DNA of 64,000 bases, taken from positions 124,001-188,000 of the forward strand of contig JAPNUX010000003.1 in NCBI GenBank assembly GCA_026626905.1, written 5' to 3'. The position numbers were made by a program, and so were the translations under genes. This stretch comes from Desulfurococcus sp. (lineage in GTDB: Archaea > Thermoproteota > Thermoprotei_A > Sulfolobales > Desulfurococcaceae). The notes beneath the pieces are model-generated. The model made no database searches, was not told where the DNA came from, and saw only the letters and a list, made by a program, of their open reading frames with translations. Of the stretch, positions 24,955 to 33,036 are shown piece after piece; the stretch's first letter is position 1, and each line of letters starts with the position of its first letter.

Positions 24955-25248
24955 CTAGACGGATTTAACCTTGAATACACCCACCCTTTTATATTCTTCT
25001 CCTTCCGGCTCCAGGTAGTCTATGAGCTCAGCCTCGTAACCCATAGATATTAACACGTACTTATAGTCTTCAACCCAGTCTCTAACACCACATGTAAGGC
25101 AGAAAGAGCCCTGGAATTCGATGACTGCTAGCCCTTCATCATCTCTAACATCCACTAACCGGGCTGTAGCCTCCGGTGACCTAACCTTATTGTAGGCTTC
25201 AACCGCGGAGAGAGCTATATCTTTCAGAGAATACTTCTCTACCTTCAA
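24955..25248 (-). CDS. Conserved hypothetical with CLTC motif, in the SOR operon
   Basis: A 97-residue mixed alpha/beta protein I do not recognise. The pattern AVIEFQGSFCLTCGVRDWVEDY places a CxxC pair (Cys50, Cys53) at the end of a strand, suggesting redox or metal binding. It begins with TTG at 25248, preceded by GGGTGAAG, four bases after the superoxide reductase stop, and ends 20 bases before the Lrp gene. The tight linkage suggests a role with superoxide reductase, for example electron or metal handling; this is inference. Confidence 0.65.
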   Translation of the reverse strand: MKVEKYSLKDIALSAVEAYNKVRSPEATARLVDVRDDEGLAVIEFQGSFCLTCGVRDWVEDYKYVLISMGYEAELIDYLEPEGEEYKRVGVFKVKSV

Positions 25249-25252
25249 GACT

Positions 25253-25630
25253 TCACCCTTTAACCTTTATCTCCTTATAGCTCTCCCATAATCCATGCAG
25301 GTTGCAGTATTCGAGTGCTATTAGCCTGCCGGGTTTTGACACCTTCAAGTAGACTTCTATCGTGGGCTCACTGTAGACTGGCGTCAGCTCGTACCTACCC
25401 ACTAGGATCGGGTTGAATGCCCTCCCCTCCTCCTCGAAGTACAGCTCGATCCATCTGATAGAGTGCTCCAGGGTGTTCGGGTGGGGGCCCACGGTAACCT
25501 TAACTTTAAATACTTCGCCTGGCTTAACTTCATCTGGTGCTTCAATTCTAGGTGTATGAGTTTCAACTTTGCTTATAGCTTCCCCTTTAGCTGCTTGAGG
25601 CGTGTATATGAGATCCCTTAACCCGGGCAT
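25253..25630 (-). CDS. sor: Superoxide reductase (neelaredoxin type)
   Basis: Reduces superoxide to peroxide without making oxygen, protecting an anaerobe. The 125-residue chain has all ligands of the Fe(His)4Cys centre: His25 (with the sixth ligand Glu23) in VETHTP, His50 and His56 in PHPNTLEHS, Cys109 and His112 in CNLHGLWE. It lacks the N-terminal desulforedoxin domain, so it is the one-iron class. The start is ATG at 25630 with GGTGAG upstream. First gene of a three-gene operon with a CLTC protein and an Lrp regulator. Electrons normally come from rubredoxin, not encoded here. Confidence 0.93.
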   Translation of the reverse strand: MPGLRDLIYTPQAAKGEAISKVETHTPRIEAPDEVKPGEVFKVKVTVGPHPNTLEHSIRWIELYFEEEGRAFNPILVGRYELTPVYSEPTIEVYLKVSKPGRLIALEYCNLHGLWESYKEIKVKG

Positions 25631-25662
25631 TCTCTCACCAAACCACTATGATTGGAAAACGA

Positions 25663-25680
25663 GGTTATAAAAATATAACC
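25663..25680. promoter_or_regulatory. Palindromic TATA element between SOR and thioredoxin-like genes
   Basis: GGTTATA (25663-25669) and TATAACC (25674-25680) are exact inverted repeats around AAAA. On the minus strand this holds the superoxide reductase TATA box, placed about 35-45 bases before its start codon. Its symmetry suggests either two-way promotion or an operator that overlaps the TATA box. Confidence 0.5.
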
Positions 25681-25824
25681 CTAATTTCCAGGTAAGATTT
25701 ACGTAGAGATGGCTTTGTAAGCTTAGCTAGCCTGCAATTCTTAAGGTTAATTTAGTGCCACTATAATAAGACTTTCTTTATGATTAGTTCAGTACCACGT
25801 CTGCTTAGAGTTGGAGGGGTTTCT

Positions 25825-26352
25825 ATGAGTATTGATAACGAGGTGCTCGAACTGCTTAGAAAGCTTCTAGCAAAACCCGAGAAGAAGCCTGGTGGAGGTG
25901 TAGGCTTAGAGGTAGACTCTATTGGACCCGAGCAGCCGCATGGAGTCTACGTTTACGATGCAGCGAGAAGCAAGTGGGTGTTAAAGCATGTGGAGGGCGA
26001 CTACTTTAAGCCGTGGGAGGATGGTGTATACGTAGTGTACTTTGATAACACTAAGTGCCCTGCCTGCAGAGTACAAGACTTATACTGGTATCCCTTCGTG
26101 AAGATCTTCGGGTCGACATTCAAGAGCTCACACTACATTGTCATCTTATGCGGCTGGTTCACGAGAGAGTGTGATTCAAGCATAGCTAAAGGTAGCTTCC
26201 AATACTACGATATTCACGCATCCCCGACAATCCTGTTAATGCATGTAAAGGATGGTAGTGTGAAGGCTACCAGTAAGCTTGAAGGAGTAAAGAAGATCGA
26301 CGAGCTTGCTGGAGAATTAGCGAAGTTTACCGAGGAAGCCGGACTAAAGTAG
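25825..26352 (+). CDS. Thioredoxin-like protein with CPAC motif
   Basis: About 175 residues. A thioredoxin-type core from about residue 65 includes the strand VYVVYFDN, then the redox pair in CPACRVQDLYWYPF (Cys78, Cys81), and a cis-Pro loop in HASPTILLMH. The N-terminal 50 residues are a helix plus a Gly-rich linker. It likely reduces disulfides in the cytosol; no signal peptide is present. ATG at 25825 has GGAGGGGT just upstream, so the longer frame from 25780 is not needed. It is divergent from the superoxide reductase operon and lies 20 bases before mptA. Confidence 0.8.
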   Translation: MSIDNEVLELLRKLLAKPEKKPGGGVGLEVDSIGPEQPHGVYVYDAARSKWVLKHVEGDYFKPWEDGVYVVYFDNTKCPACRVQDLYWYPFVKIFGSTFKSSHYIVILCGWFTRECDSSIAKGSFQYYDIHASPTILLMHVKDGSVKATSKLEGVKKIDELAGELAKFTEEAGLK

Positions 26353-26372
26353 CTGCTTCAAGGTGTACCAGC

Positions 26373-27212
26373 TTGGAGATCCCAGACGTACATTCAGAGC
26401 GTCCTTCAATTGAAGTACGCGTTAACAACGTGGGCTTGGGGAGACTGCGGTCGCCGCCGCTGTTAGCTGGTGAATACATTGTTACACCAGTATTCAAGAT
26501 CTCAGTGGATCTGCCAGGACACTTAAAGGGAGCCCATCTTTCACGTATATACGAAGCTTTCACCAGTGTCATGAAGCCTTTCAACAGGCTGGATTTAAGC
26601 GTGCTGAGAAGGCTTGCTCTAAGACTACTCGAAGCCAACGACTACTCAAGTAGAGCTGTAGTTACAGTTAAGGGGAGACTCTACTACTCACAATCGCAGC
26701 ACGAGTACTCTAGCAACGGCTTTCTCTACGCCCGCATCTCGGTTGAACGTGAGGGGGGCTCGATAACCCCGGTAGCCGAGTACAGTGGGGGAGGATTCTA
26801 TACTCTAACCACCTGCCCCTGTGCGATGGCGGTCTCCGAGTACCTCTACGGTAAGCCCTTCACTCACATGCAGAAGGTAAGAGTTAACGCTTACATTAAA
26901 TCTAGGGGTGTCAGCGTAGAGCCGTTAGAGGTATTCGAGCTATTAAAGAACATGCTTCAAGCCCCACGCAACTATCTGAAGAGAGCTGAGGAAGCCGAGC
27001 TTGTTAGAGCTGTACACGAGAAGCCGTTTTTCACAGAGGATATAGCGAGGCTGGTATCCGCTAGCCTAGCAGAGCTCTTAGCTAGGAAAAACACTCTAGA
27101 CCCCCAGAGCCTGGTGTATGTGACTGTAAAATCCTTTGAAACTATACACGAGTATACTGTTGAATCAGTGGTTAAAGCGAGAGCTATAGATCTATTGAAG
27201 GATAGGGGTTAA
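26373..27212 (+). CDS. mptA: GTP cyclohydrolase MptA (FolE2 family)
   Basis: First step of archaeal pterin synthesis: GTP to 7,8-dihydroneopterin 2',3'-cyclic phosphate, using Fe2+. The family motif DLPGHLKGAHLSRIYEAF (residues 46-63), a central SQSQHEY, the conserved TTCPCAMAVSEYLYG (146-160) and FTHMQKVRV (163-171) are present. The length of 279 is close to Methanocaldococcus MptA. TTG at 26373 follows AGGTG by eight bases. It heads a five-gene cluster with mptE, mptD, a DmrX-like gene and a dihydropteroate-synthase-related gene, which supports methanopterin-type rather than queuosine-type use. Confidence 0.88.
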   Translation: MEIPDVHSERPSIEVRVNNVGLGRLRSPPLLAGEYIVTPVFKISVDLPGHLKGAHLSRIYEAFTSVMKPFNRLDLSVLRRLALRLLEANDYSSRAVVTVKGRLYYSQSQHEYSSNGFLYARISVEREGGSITPVAEYSGGGFYTLTTCPCAMAVSEYLYGKPFTHMQKVRVNAYIKSRGVSVEPLEVFELLKNMLQAPRNYLKRAEEAELVRAVHEKPFFTEDIARLVSASLAELLARKNTLDPQSLVYVTVKSFETIHEYTVESVVKARAIDLLKDRG

Positions 27213-27220
27213 AGGAAGAT

Positions 27221-27955
27221 ATGAGCTGGATTATTCCTCGGAGGGAATGGGAGCCCCTCTACCAATATATTAGGTCGGTAGTAAAGCTCTCATTCGATAG
27301 AGATCAGGAGGCAGCAGACCTCTTAAGCTCCATTCTAAGTGGGCTCCCAAATACGATCGAATTCGACGACTTGAAGAGATTACAGGGTGGCTTTAAGAGA
27401 GCAGTAGTATTCGGCTGTGGAGGCAATCTTCTTAGAGATATAGAAACTGCCAGGGAGCTCAGCCTGCTCGAGGATTCACTACTCGTGGCGTCAGATGGCT
27501 CTACAAGCATCCTGCTCTTAAATAGTTTAACCCCTAGTATTGTTGTCACAGATCTCGATGGGTTAGCCGTGGATTTATGGAGGGCCTCTAGTACTGGGTC
27601 AGTTACAGTAATACACGCTCATGGAGACAACATACCTAGGATTAAAGAGTACACGAAAGGCTTTAAGGGCCCCTTAATTGGCTCTACGCAGGTTGAGCCA
27701 AGGCCCCACGTCTATAATTTCGGCGGCTTCACGGATGGGGATAGAGGAGTCTTCGTAGCAGTCGCGTTAGGTGTTAGAGAAGTCTACCTAGCAGGCTTTG
27801 ATCTCCATGGCGAGCCCACTCCGTGCCCGGGTAAAACAGCCTCATTTAATAGAGAGTTGAAGAGAGCCAAGTTGAAGATAGCTTCAAGAATGCTAGAGTA
27901 CATTAGTAGCAGGAAGAACGTCACCATAAGACGTGTGGGTGATGTATACGAGTAG
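27221..27955 (+). CDS. mptE: 6-Hydroxymethyl-7,8-dihydropterin pyrophosphokinase MptE
   Basis: Transfers pyrophosphate from ATP to 6-hydroxymethyl-dihydropterin in the archaeal tetrahydromethanopterin pathway. It belongs to the DUF115/MptE family, not bacterial FolK. Signature segments are VFGCGGNLLRDIE (about 65-77), VTDLDG (about 107-112), VIHAHGDNIPRI (about 126-137) and the acidic-basic loop FGGFTDGDRG (about 167-176), then YLAGFDL. It starts 8 bases after mptA and its 3' end overlaps mptD by about 14 bases, so expression is coupled. Confidence 0.87.
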   Translation: MSWIIPRREWEPLYQYIRSVVKLSFDRDQEAADLLSSILSGLPNTIEFDDLKRLQGGFKRAVVFGCGGNLLRDIETARELSLLEDSLLVASDGSTSILLLNSLTPSIVVTDLDGLAVDLWRASSTGSVTVIHAHGDNIPRIKEYTKGFKGPLIGSTQVEPRPHVYNFGGFTDGDRGVFVAVALGVREVYLAGFDLHGEPTPCPGKTASFNRELKRAKLKIASRMLEYISSRKNVTIRRVGDVYE

Positions 27956-28340
27956 TGATAGGGCTAGCAAGTACTTCTCGGAGAAGGTGACACCGAGGGA
28001 TAGAGCTGTCTTTGAAGCAGGTATAGCAGTAGGCATGGTTGTACACCAGTTCACCGGTATACCAGTGAAAAGCGAGGAAGATGCCAGGCTACTTGAAAAA
28101 ATCATTGAGAACGCTATTAAAGCTCAGCCGTTTAGAGAGGATGCTAAAGTTAAAATTAGAATTGATAGCCCGGGAGACCCCAGCGACCCTTACTCTTATA
28201 CCACGCTGAAAACAAGGAACATGGATGTTAGTATTACAGTCAAGTACAAAGGAGTCCGCGTTAAAGCTAGATTAAAGTATATACCTGAACTAGACTACAA
28301 TCTAGCATTCATCGAGGATATAGAGGAAGCTGGCGGATAA
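27942..28340 (+). CDS. mptD: Archaeal dihydroneopterin aldolase MptD
   Basis: Cleaves 7,8-dihydroneopterin to 6-hydroxymethyl-dihydropterin and glycolaldehyde. It matches the small archaeal MptD family (DUF372), about 130 residues, with the N-terminal pattern TPRDRAVFEAGIAVGMVVHQFTG and a C-terminal beta region (VSITVKYKGVRVKARLKY). ATG at 27942 is chosen; a GTG nine bases upstream is also open. It overlaps mptE by 14 bases and is followed after two bases by the DmrX-like gene. The overlap order is the pathway order minus MptB, which is not in the window. Confidence 0.83.
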   Translation: MYTSSDRASKYFSEKVTPRDRAVFEAGIAVGMVVHQFTGIPVKSEEDARLLEKIIENAIKAQPFREDAKVKIRIDSPGDPSDPYSYTTLKTRNMDVSITVKYKGVRVKARLKYIPELDYNLAFIEDIEEAGG

Positions 28341-28342
28341 GC

Positions 28343-29089
28343 GTGGCTGAAAGCATTGCATGGGGTATTACTGGTGCAGGAGCCTTCATGAAGGAGAGCA
28401 TTGAGGCTATTAAGAACCTCGTGGAGGCTGGTGTAGCTGTCACAGCATTCGTGTCTAGGGCTGGTAGAAGCATCCTAGCAATGTACGGGCTTCTCGGGGA
28501 ACTAGAGAGCATTTTGAAAGGCCCGTATCCTACTGGAGTAGTCTTCGAGGATGAAGAAGCCCCAGGATACCCTTCGACAGGCAGGTTCTATAAGGGCGTG
28601 TACAGTATTGCAGTCGTATCCCCGGCCTCAATGAATACGGTAGCTAAGATAGTTAACGGTATAGCTGACTCCCTAGTCTCAAACATGGTTATGCACGCTC
28701 TCAAGAATAACATTGAAGTCCTAGTTCTACCCGTGGATCTGTACGAGACGAGAAGCCTCATACCAATACTCGTTGAGAGGGAGAAGTGCTCTAAATGCAC
28801 TGAGTGTACTGCAGCAGACTCCTGTCCTACAGGAGCTCTCCGAAAGGATGTGCTTCATAAGGTGAAGGTAGATCCTTCGAAGTGCACTAGATGCTATATC
28901 TGTATTAATGCATGCCCCTTCAACGCTATACTATTCGATGTAGAAGTAGTGGTTAAACCACACCCATTCTACACTAGTATAATCGAGAGGCTTAGAGGCG
29001 TACCCGGTATTAGAGTAATAGATCATCCTCGGAGAATCCTCGAGTACACTAGGTGGCGGAGGATTGAAGATAGCACTCATCACAGGTAG
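28343..29089 (+). CDS. dmrX: DmrX-like archaeoflavoprotein with two [4Fe-4S] sites (probable dihydropterin reductase)
   Basis: Residues 1-145 form an FMN-binding flavoprotein domain (AWGITGAGAFMKE, later VSPASMNTVAKI) like archaeal dihydromethanopterin reductase. Residues 148-195 add two ferredoxin clusters: C149-x2-C152-x2-C155-x5-C161-P and C181-x2-C184-x2-C187-x3-C191-P. DmrX-type enzymes reduce dihydromethanopterin to the tetrahydro form using electrons from iron-sulfur carriers. GTG at 28343 starts it, and the 3' end overlaps the next gene by 26 bases. Family fit is good, and the cofactor setting strengthens it. The electron donor is probably ferredoxin (inference). Confidence 0.82.
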   Translation: MAESIAWGITGAGAFMKESIEAIKNLVEAGVAVTAFVSRAGRSILAMYGLLGELESILKGPYPTGVVFEDEEAPGYPSTGRFYKGVYSIAVVSPASMNTVAKIVNGIADSLVSNMVMHALKNNIEVLVLPVDLYETRSLIPILVEREKCSKCTECTAADSCPTGALRKDVLHKVKVDPSKCTRCYICINACPFNAILFDVEVVVKPHPFYTSIIERLRGVPGIRVIDHPRRILEYTRWRRIEDSTHHR

Positions 29090-30605
29090 GCTTGCAGGCA
29101 GCGAGGTGCGAAGACTAGCTGCTGAGCTGAGCAGGCCGGGTCTAGAGATAGTAGTTGTCGAGCTGCCTATTCCCGTTGCTGCAATGATGACTAGCAGCTA
29201 CCTTGAGAAAGAACTCCCAAGGCATCTAGAGGAGCTTAAAGATGTTGATTTAATCATAGTGCCTGGATTCACAAGCGGAGATCTCACAAGAGTCTCAGAG
29301 ATAATGGGTAAGCCTGTGGTCAAGGGCGTTAGATACCTACATGATATACCCTTAATGATCGACGCGGTGGCCAGGGGCGTGGAGCTCTCGAGAGTAGAGC
29401 CGGCTGACGAATTAATAGCAGCGCAGAGAGCGGAGAGAGATCTAGCGATCCTCGAGGAGCTGAAGAAGGAGGCTTCAAGAAACTACTATTTCACTATAGG
29501 CGTGGAGGGCAAGGTCTACGTGAGCCCTCTCTACCCTATAATACTACATGAAGTCTACGTGCCCCGTGAATCCCGTGTAGAAGACGTAGTAAGGAGTGCA
29601 GTTAAAGCTTCTGGCAGCGGAGCTGACGTAATAGTACTCGGGTTCCCACTACACTATAATCCCAGAGGTCTCAGGGAACTCGTGGATAGTGTAAGAGAGT
29701 CTACAGGCAGGCCTGTAGGCGTTGACTCCCCTGATACATTGGTTTTAAAGGAGGCTTTAGATGCCGGTGTAGACTTGCTCATGAGCTTTACTCTCAGTAG
29801 GCTCAGAGAATTCATGGATATTGATGGCTTGAAAGATAAAGCCGTAGTGTTAATACCGGGTGAGGAGGCACAAGGACAGGAGGTCCTCGACAGCTTAGCT
29901 CACACCTACAGTACTGCTGTTGAGCACGGGTTTTCAAAGATTATCCTTGACCCTATTCTAGATATACCACTAGCCGGGTTAACCCGCTCACTAGAGAGGT
30001 ACGTGAAGGCTAGAGAGATGTTCCCAAAAACCCCTCTCCTTATGGGTGCCGGGAACATCACGGAAATGATTGACGCGGATAGCGTAGGGGTTAACGCCTT
30101 GATAGCATCAATGGGAGTTGAGATTGGAGTTGAAGTATATCTTACAACAGAGGCTAGCGTGAAGACGCGGGGCTCTACAAGAGAGCTTAGAAGAGCTTTA
30201 GATATGTGCTTGATAGCGCGGAGGGAGAAGAGGCCTCCTAAAGACCTCTCAATAAACCTTCTTGTTCTCAAAGATAAGAGGAGGAAGACTACTCCACTGC
30301 AGCTCCAGGGTATTGTAGTTGAAGCCGGGGAGAGACTAGGGTTTAAAGCCGACCCAAAGGGATTCTTTAGAATCCACGTCGACCATGACTCTAGTAGAAT
30401 AGTGGTTGAGCATTATAAGCCAGGGGAGGCTGCACCAGACTACACAATTATAGGTGTGGATCCTAAAGCTATTCTAGCAGAGATCACTAGGATGCAGCTT
30501 GCAAGCCTGCCAGACCACTTCTTCTACTTAGGCTACGAGCTTAGTAAAGCCTCCATAGCCTTAAGGATTGGTAAGGAGTACGTTCAGGATGAAGATTTAT
30601 TCTAG
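29064..30605 (+). CDS. Dihydropteroate synthase-related protein (methanopterin pathway)
   Basis: A 513-residue archaeal protein of the DHPS-related family (TIGR00284 type). The N-terminal part (to about 130) is Rossmann-like, the middle (about 175-400) is a pterin-binding TIM barrel with VIVLGFPLHYNPRGL, GVDSPDT, SKIILDPILDIPL and LLMGAGNITEM, and the C-terminal 110 residues resemble the DUF4346-type domain that accompanies it. It would couple a pterin pyrophosphate to an aromatic acceptor. TTG at 29064 lies inside the end of the previous gene. Its place at the end of mptA-mptE-mptD-dmrX supports a role in methanopterin-like cofactor synthesis; the exact reaction is unproven. Confidence 0.82.
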   Translation: MKIALITGRLAGSEVRRLAAELSRPGLEIVVVELPIPVAAMMTSSYLEKELPRHLEELKDVDLIIVPGFTSGDLTRVSEIMGKPVVKGVRYLHDIPLMIDAVARGVELSRVEPADELIAAQRAERDLAILEELKKEASRNYYFTIGVEGKVYVSPLYPIILHEVYVPRESRVEDVVRSAVKASGSGADVIVLGFPLHYNPRGLRELVDSVRESTGRPVGVDSPDTLVLKEALDAGVDLLMSFTLSRLREFMDIDGLKDKAVVLIPGEEAQGQEVLDSLAHTYSTAVEHGFSKIILDPILDIPLAGLTRSLERYVKAREMFPKTPLLMGAGNITEMIDADSVGVNALIASMGVEIGVEVYLTTEASVKTRGSTRELRRALDMCLIARREKRPPKDLSINLLVLKDKRRKTTPLQLQGIVVEAGERLGFKADPKGFFRIHVDHDSSRIVVEHYKPGEAAPDYTIIGVDPKAILAEITRMQLASLPDHFFYLGYELSKASIALRIGKEYVQDEDLF

Positions 30606-30651
30606 GATCGCGTTAACCGCTTAGCGTTTACCTGAAGGCGTGGTGGCAGTC

Positions 30652-32955
30652 TTGAAGGCTTTCAGAGTAGTTATCGCAGGCCTAGTGCAGGGAGTGGGGT
30701 TCAGGCCATTCATAGACAGAATTGTGCGGAGCCTAGGGCTGAAAGGCTACGTGAGAAACGTGGGGGGAAGTGAAGTCGAGGTATGGGTTGAAGGCTCTGA
30801 AGAACAACTCTACGAGTTTCTAGCCCTCCTAGTATACGAGAAGCCTCCTCCGGCTGTAGTAGAAGAAGTATTCGTGGAGGAAGAAGCCCCTGCATACTAC
30901 CATGAGTTCACTATACTGAAGAGCAGTGAAGTGAAACTGCTTAGATCCAATATACCACCAGACCTAGCTGTGTGCAAGCATTGCTTAATGGAGGTACTAG
31001 ACCCCTCTAACAGGAGATACATGTACCCATTTAACTCCTGCGCTTGGTGTGGCCCCCGCTTCTCCATGATGTACAAGTCTCCATACGACCGTGAAAACAC
31101 GAGTATGGCTAAGTACCTGCTCTGCGATGAATGCATGAGAGAGTATAGGGATCCAAGTAATGAGAGAAGGTATCATGCTCAAGGTATAAGCTGCCCTAGG
31201 GACGGGCCGAAGCTAGCCTTGTACGATAGCGAGTTTAATCTACTGGATTCAAAAGACCCTATAGGCGATGCAGCTAAGCTAGTAGATGAAGGATACATTA
31301 TAGCTGTTAAAGGAGTAGGCGGCTACCATATAGCGGCTCTCGCTACAAGCGATGATGTAGTCTACCGCTTGAGGCTGCGGAAAAAGAGGCCTAGGAAGCC
31401 TTTTGCTGTAATGGGGCTTGATACCAGCGTGCTCAAGCTACTAGTATACATGAGCGAGGAGGATGAGGCGCTTTTAAACTCCCCTCAAGCACCCATACTC
31501 CTGCTACCTAAGCGCGAGGACTCACCGGTTTCAAAGCTGGTTTCACCGGGGTTAAGCCACGAAGGGGTTTTCACAGCTTACACGCCACTCCACTTCATAC
31601 TACTAATGAATACACGCGACAAGTTCCTCATTATGACCAGCGGGAATGTAAGCGGGGAACCCATGTGTACCAGCGAGGAGTGCGCTAGAAGAAAGCTTAA
31701 AGGCATAGTGGACTTCTACCTCGTGCATGATAGAGAGATAGTTAACAGGGTTGACGATAGCGTTCTACGTAAAACTGGGGAAGAATACGTTCAGCTTAGA
31801 AGATCCCGCGGGTACGCTCCAGCCTGGATTAGAATACCATTCGAGTTATCCAGGAGTGTTATAGCTTTTGGAGGAGACCTCAATAGTACAGGAGCAGTGG
31901 GCTTTGAAGACAAAATTGTTGTATCACAGTACATAGGGGATTTAGACAGCTTCAACGCTCAACTGGACCTCTTAAAGGCCCTGGACTACCTGGTTAGAAA
32001 CTACGGTTTAAACGAGAACAGCCTCATCGTAGTTGTCGACAAGCATCCACTCTACCATTCAAGAACCCTGGGATTAGAGTACGCGAGGAGACATGGGGCT
32101 CAAGTATTAGAGGTCCAGCATCACTACGCGCACGTTTATGGTGCAGCAGTAGATAGAGGACTGAAGGGTAGAGTAGCCGGGCTAGCTGTCGACGGTGTCG
32201 GTTGGGGTGACGACTCAACGATATGGGGTGGTGAGGTAATAATCTTCAATGTAGAGGAGCCAGGAGTATACAAGAGAGTAGCCTCCATAGACCAGGTACC
32301 CTTGACCAGCGATAGAGATACTCTTAAGCCCATCAGACTACTCTACGGCTACCTAGCTAGGAAGGGTTGGAGTGTAAGCGAGATAGAAAAGACTCTACCA
32401 GGTGCTACTGGAGGAGCACGCGTGGAGGGGCGTGTAGCATTCAGGCTTGTCGAGTTAGGCAGGTATACTCTAGCCTCTAGCACCGGCCGCCTACTGGATA
32501 TGGTGGCCTCTATTCTGGATCCAAGTGTTGAGAGAAGCTTTGAGGGGGAGCCAGCTATTCTCCTCGAAGCTCTTGCTAGTAGAGGAGCCCCCAGGCTGAT
32601 AGAAGGATTTAAGCTCAGCCAGGAGAACAGGCTGCTTAGACTAGACTACTATGAAGCCGTTGTCAGGCTTCTCGAGGATGCTGGGAGAGCTAGCCATGGT
32701 AGTATAGCCGCCTCATTCCTCTACAGCCTAGGCTACTACTACGGCGAGCTGATCATAGAGTCCACTAAAGGCGAGAGCATTGATGGTGTCGTCATCTCGG
32801 GTGGAGCAGCTGTAAACGACTATATATACAGGGGTCTTAGAGACAGTCTGAGGGCTGCTGGATTGAAACCCCTACTCCCGCAGAGAATCCCACCTAACGA
32901 TGGAGGCCTGTCTTTTGGTCAAGCAGTTATAGGTGGGCTTGTTAGCCTTACCTAA
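30652..32955 (+). CDS. hypF: [NiFe] hydrogenase maturation protein HypF
   Basis: Makes the carbamoyl/thiocyanate group for the Fe(CN)2CO centre of [NiFe] hydrogenase. Domains in order: acylphosphatase (VQGVGFRPF, residues about 12-20), two zinc fingers (about 107-190), YrdC-like carbamoyl-AMP domain (to about 370, with the RRSRGYAPAW segment), and a Kae1/TobZ-like carbamoyltransferase domain (VQHHYAHVYG, AVDGVGWG, SGGAAVN). The second zinc finger ends CPRDGP, so Asp replaces its fourth Cys. TTG at 30652 follows GGTGG by five bases; GTG at 30640 is the alternative. The stop codon is part of the mbh operator that follows, directly before the hydrogenase operon it serves. Confidence 0.92.
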   Translation: MKAFRVVIAGLVQGVGFRPFIDRIVRSLGLKGYVRNVGGSEVEVWVEGSEEQLYEFLALLVYEKPPPAVVEEVFVEEEAPAYYHEFTILKSSEVKLLRSNIPPDLAVCKHCLMEVLDPSNRRYMYPFNSCAWCGPRFSMMYKSPYDRENTSMAKYLLCDECMREYRDPSNERRYHAQGISCPRDGPKLALYDSEFNLLDSKDPIGDAAKLVDEGYIIAVKGVGGYHIAALATSDDVVYRLRLRKKRPRKPFAVMGLDTSVLKLLVYMSEEDEALLNSPQAPILLLPKREDSPVSKLVSPGLSHEGVFTAYTPLHFILLMNTRDKFLIMTSGNVSGEPMCTSEECARRKLKGIVDFYLVHDREIVNRVDDSVLRKTGEEYVQLRRSRGYAPAWIRIPFELSRSVIAFGGDLNSTGAVGFEDKIVVSQYIGDLDSFNAQLDLLKALDYLVRNYGLNENSLIVVVDKHPLYHSRTLGLEYARRHGAQVLEVQHHYAHVYGAAVDRGLKGRVAGLAVDGVGWGDDSTIWGGEVIIFNVEEPGVYKRVASIDQVPLTSDRDTLKPIRLLYGYLARKGWSVSEIEKTLPGATGGARVEGRVAFRLVELGRYTLASSTGRLLDMVASILDPSVERSFEGEPAILLEALASRGAPRLIEGFKLSQENRLLRLDYYEAVVRLLEDAGRASHGSIAASFLYSLGYYYGELIIESTKGESIDGVVISGGAAVNDYIYRGLRDSLRAAGLKPLLPQRIPPNDGGLSFGQAVIGGLVSLT

Positions 32956-32980
32956 CATTTCATGTTAGGATATCCTAACA
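32951..32980. promoter_or_regulatory. Triple CCTAACA operator of the mbh operon
   Basis: Three half-sites alternate: CCTAACA (32951-32957), TGTTAGG (32963-32969) and CCTAACA (32974-32980). The last two form an 18-bp perfect palindrome TGTTAGGATATCCTAACA; the first two form CCTAACAT-TTC-ATGTTAGG. The array ends right before the TATA box and starts inside the hypF stop codon. A site just upstream of BRE/TATA more often activates than represses in Archaea (inference). Confidence 0.65.
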
Positions 32981-32999
32981 CAATATTTATTAGTATAAA
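32981..32999 (+). promoter_or_regulatory. TATA promoter of the mbh operon
   Basis: CAATATTTATTAGTATAAA holds the likely TATA box, right after the CCTAACA operator. Transcription would start near 33012, about 25 bases before ATG 33037. Confidence 0.6.
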
Positions 33000-33036
33000 C
33001 TATCCTTGATCTCCATTGAAGTTCACAGGTGCTTAC

